Translations under genes and position numbers: made by a program
DNA from: Candidatus Gastranaerophilales bacterium
Lineage (GTDB): Bacteria; Cyanobacteriota; Vampirovibrionia; Gastranaerophilales; Gastranaerophilaceae
Direction of reading: 5' to 3'
DNA: 64,000 nt
Assembly (NCBI GenBank): GCA_944325185.1
Contig: CALUZA010000018.1
Location: 56,098-120,097, forward strand
Notes under the pieces: generated by a model
What the model was told of the DNA's origin: nothing
The model's database searches: none
The model's input: the letters and a program-made list of their open reading frames with translations, nothing else
In this document: piece after piece, positions 63,175 through 64,000 of the stretch
Layout of the letters: each line of letters begins with the position of its first letter
How positions within the stretch are numbered: position 1 is the stretch's first letter

Positions 63175-64000
63175 ATGAAACAATATGGATATTTTGCGCA
63201 TTGTTTGCGTATTTGTTTTGCTGTAAATAATAAAAAACTTTTAGCTTTCTCTCTAATCGAGTTAATGATTAGTTTAATTACAATATCTTGTATAGTTGCA
63301 GCATTTATGCCTGTAATATCAAAAAAATTATCAAGTTCTAATGTTACAATAAGCGGAAATAGTGTATCTGATATAACAACAGAATGTTCTGATAAATTTT
63401 CATCAAATTGTAAACTATGTACTAAATCATATTGTATTCAATGTGAACTTAATTCTTGTTCAACAGGAACTTATACTGAAAATAAATCCTGTTCTTGTAA
63501 AGATTGCAGTAATCTTTTTTCAAACTGTATTGAATGTGATAGTACAAAATGTACAAAGTGTAAAGATAATAACTACTACATTAAAAACAATAAATGTGAA
63601 TCCTGTCCAATAAATAAAATATGTGATGGAATTAATGCCTATGATAAAAGTTATTGCACAAATCCCCCAAGTGGATATTATTGCGACGGGAATAATATAA
63701 GAAAATGCGTGGATAAATACGATATGCATTGCGCTACATGTAATAATTTAAAATGTTTAAGCTGCAGCAGTTCTTTTTATCTTGACGGCAACACTTGCAG
63801 AAGCTGCAACAGTACTTGTGCAACTTGTCAAAATTCAACTTCATGTCTTACTTGTGCTTCGGGCAGATTATTCGACAGCAATAATACTTGCACTACTCTT
63901 TGTTCAAAATTAATGACAAATTGCGACAGATGCACGAGTTCAACTGTTTGTACACATTGTATCGGGGGATATTTTTTAAATTCGCAAAACAAATGTTCGT
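63175..64000 (+). CDS. Prepilin-like protein fused to Cys-rich (furin/VSP-like) repeats, partial
   Basis: 275 codons are visible with no stop, so the gene continues beyond the window. A short basic N-terminus is followed by LLAFSLIELMISLITI, a class III (type IV pilin/pseudopilin) signal: Ala at -1, Phe at +1, Glu at +5, and a single TM helix (to about residue 50). After about residue 68 the protein is packed with Cys (36 in about 210 residues), mostly as CxxC pairs. A repeat of about 28-35 residues recurs four or more times (HCATCNNLKCLSC, TCATCQNSTSCLTC, NCDRCTSSTVCTHC), each ending in a hydrophobic GYFL-type segment and a Cys. It resembles furin-like or Giardia VSP domains. AAAGG gives the ribosome-binding site. 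The function is not known; a surface pilin-borne adhesin is the natural guess. Confidence 0.82.
   Translation, partial: MKQYGYFAHCLRICFAVNNKKLLAFSLIELMISLITISCIVAAFMPVISKKLSSSNVTISGNSVSDITTECSDKFSSNCKLCTKSYCIQCELNSCSTGTYTENKSCSCKDCSNLFSNCIECDSTKCTKCKDNNYYIKNNKCESCPINKICDGINAYDKSYCTNPPSGYYCDGNNIRKCVDKYDMHCATCNNLKCLSCSSSFYLDGNTCRSCNSTCATCQNSTSCLTCASGRLFDSNNTCTTLCSKLMTNCDRCTSSTVCTHCIGGYFLNSQNKCS

Noticed and set aside
1..64000. CRISPR arrays, insertion sequences, tRNA or rRNA genes
   Set aside because: No spaced repeats, transposase motifs or tRNA-like cloverleaf segments were seen in any intergenic gap; the gaps are mostly under 200 bases.

Overview
The window is a low-G+C bacterial chromosome segment (about 30% by eye) using the standard code: TGA acts as a stop, and ATG, GTG and TTG act as starts. 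It is tightly packed, with many 1-20 nt overlaps. The cell envelope is Gram-negative-type: TolC/HlyD efflux, a class A PBP, an SLH-domain protein and LCP. The lifestyle looks anaerobic: rubredoxin, a superoxide-reductase homologue, ferritin and radical SAM enzymes. This mix, plus several lineage-looking hypothetical families, suggests a gut anaerobe near Gastranaerophilales (Vampirovibrionia/Melainabacteria). That placement is inference from gene style and is not proven here. No phage, IS element, CRISPR array, tRNA or rRNA is visible. No gene-free stretch reaches 300 bases; the longest gaps, 22144-22405 and 30460-30720, are described under their own sites.

1-8.4 kb: the 3' end of rpsI, an isochorismatase-fold hydrolase, and a minus-strand operon (dicarboxylate symporter, rlmH, pyrimidine nucleoside phosphorylase, ilvA, ridA) in which IlvA makes the reactive enamine that RidA removes. 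A coiled-coil protein of unknown function and a truncated NagA-like deacetylase follow. 8.4-22 kb: a GH57/DUF3536 glycosidase, a long coiled-coil protein, an ABC exporter with an abnormal Walker A, LCP, a CHASE2-GGDEF cyclase, and secD-secF with an XRE/zinc-ribbon regulator. 22-30.5 kb: small coiled-coil genes behind a striking leader hairpin, an NhaC-type antiporter, and uppS-rdgB flanked by two paralogous GT-C glycosyltransferases, then PadR and a DUF512 radical SAM protein.

30.5-46.3 kb: gcvPB, queA, SIMPL, an acetyltransferase, PBP1A, an SLH protein, a beta-lactamase-fold hydrolase, a GGDEF protein, and a five-gene YbhFSR-like efflux operon. 46.3-59 kb: a 610-aa Thr-rich protein, rubredoxin, metG, a PiT-like protein, yebC, and a redox/iron cluster (glutaredoxin, thioredoxin, nth, ferritin, superoxide reductase homologue). 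The ferritin and the reductase have each lost textbook metal ligands. 59-62.6 kb: pgpH-ybeY-dgkA and a C_GCAxxG_C_C protein.

62.6-64 kb is the most unusual part. A CI-like repressor gene is flanked by two copies of an 18-bp repeat with a palindromic core. One copy fills the spacer of a strong promoter that reads into a gene cut by the window edge. That gene encodes a type IV prepilin-like N-terminus fused to cysteine-rich repeats resembling furin-like domains or Giardia variant surface proteins.
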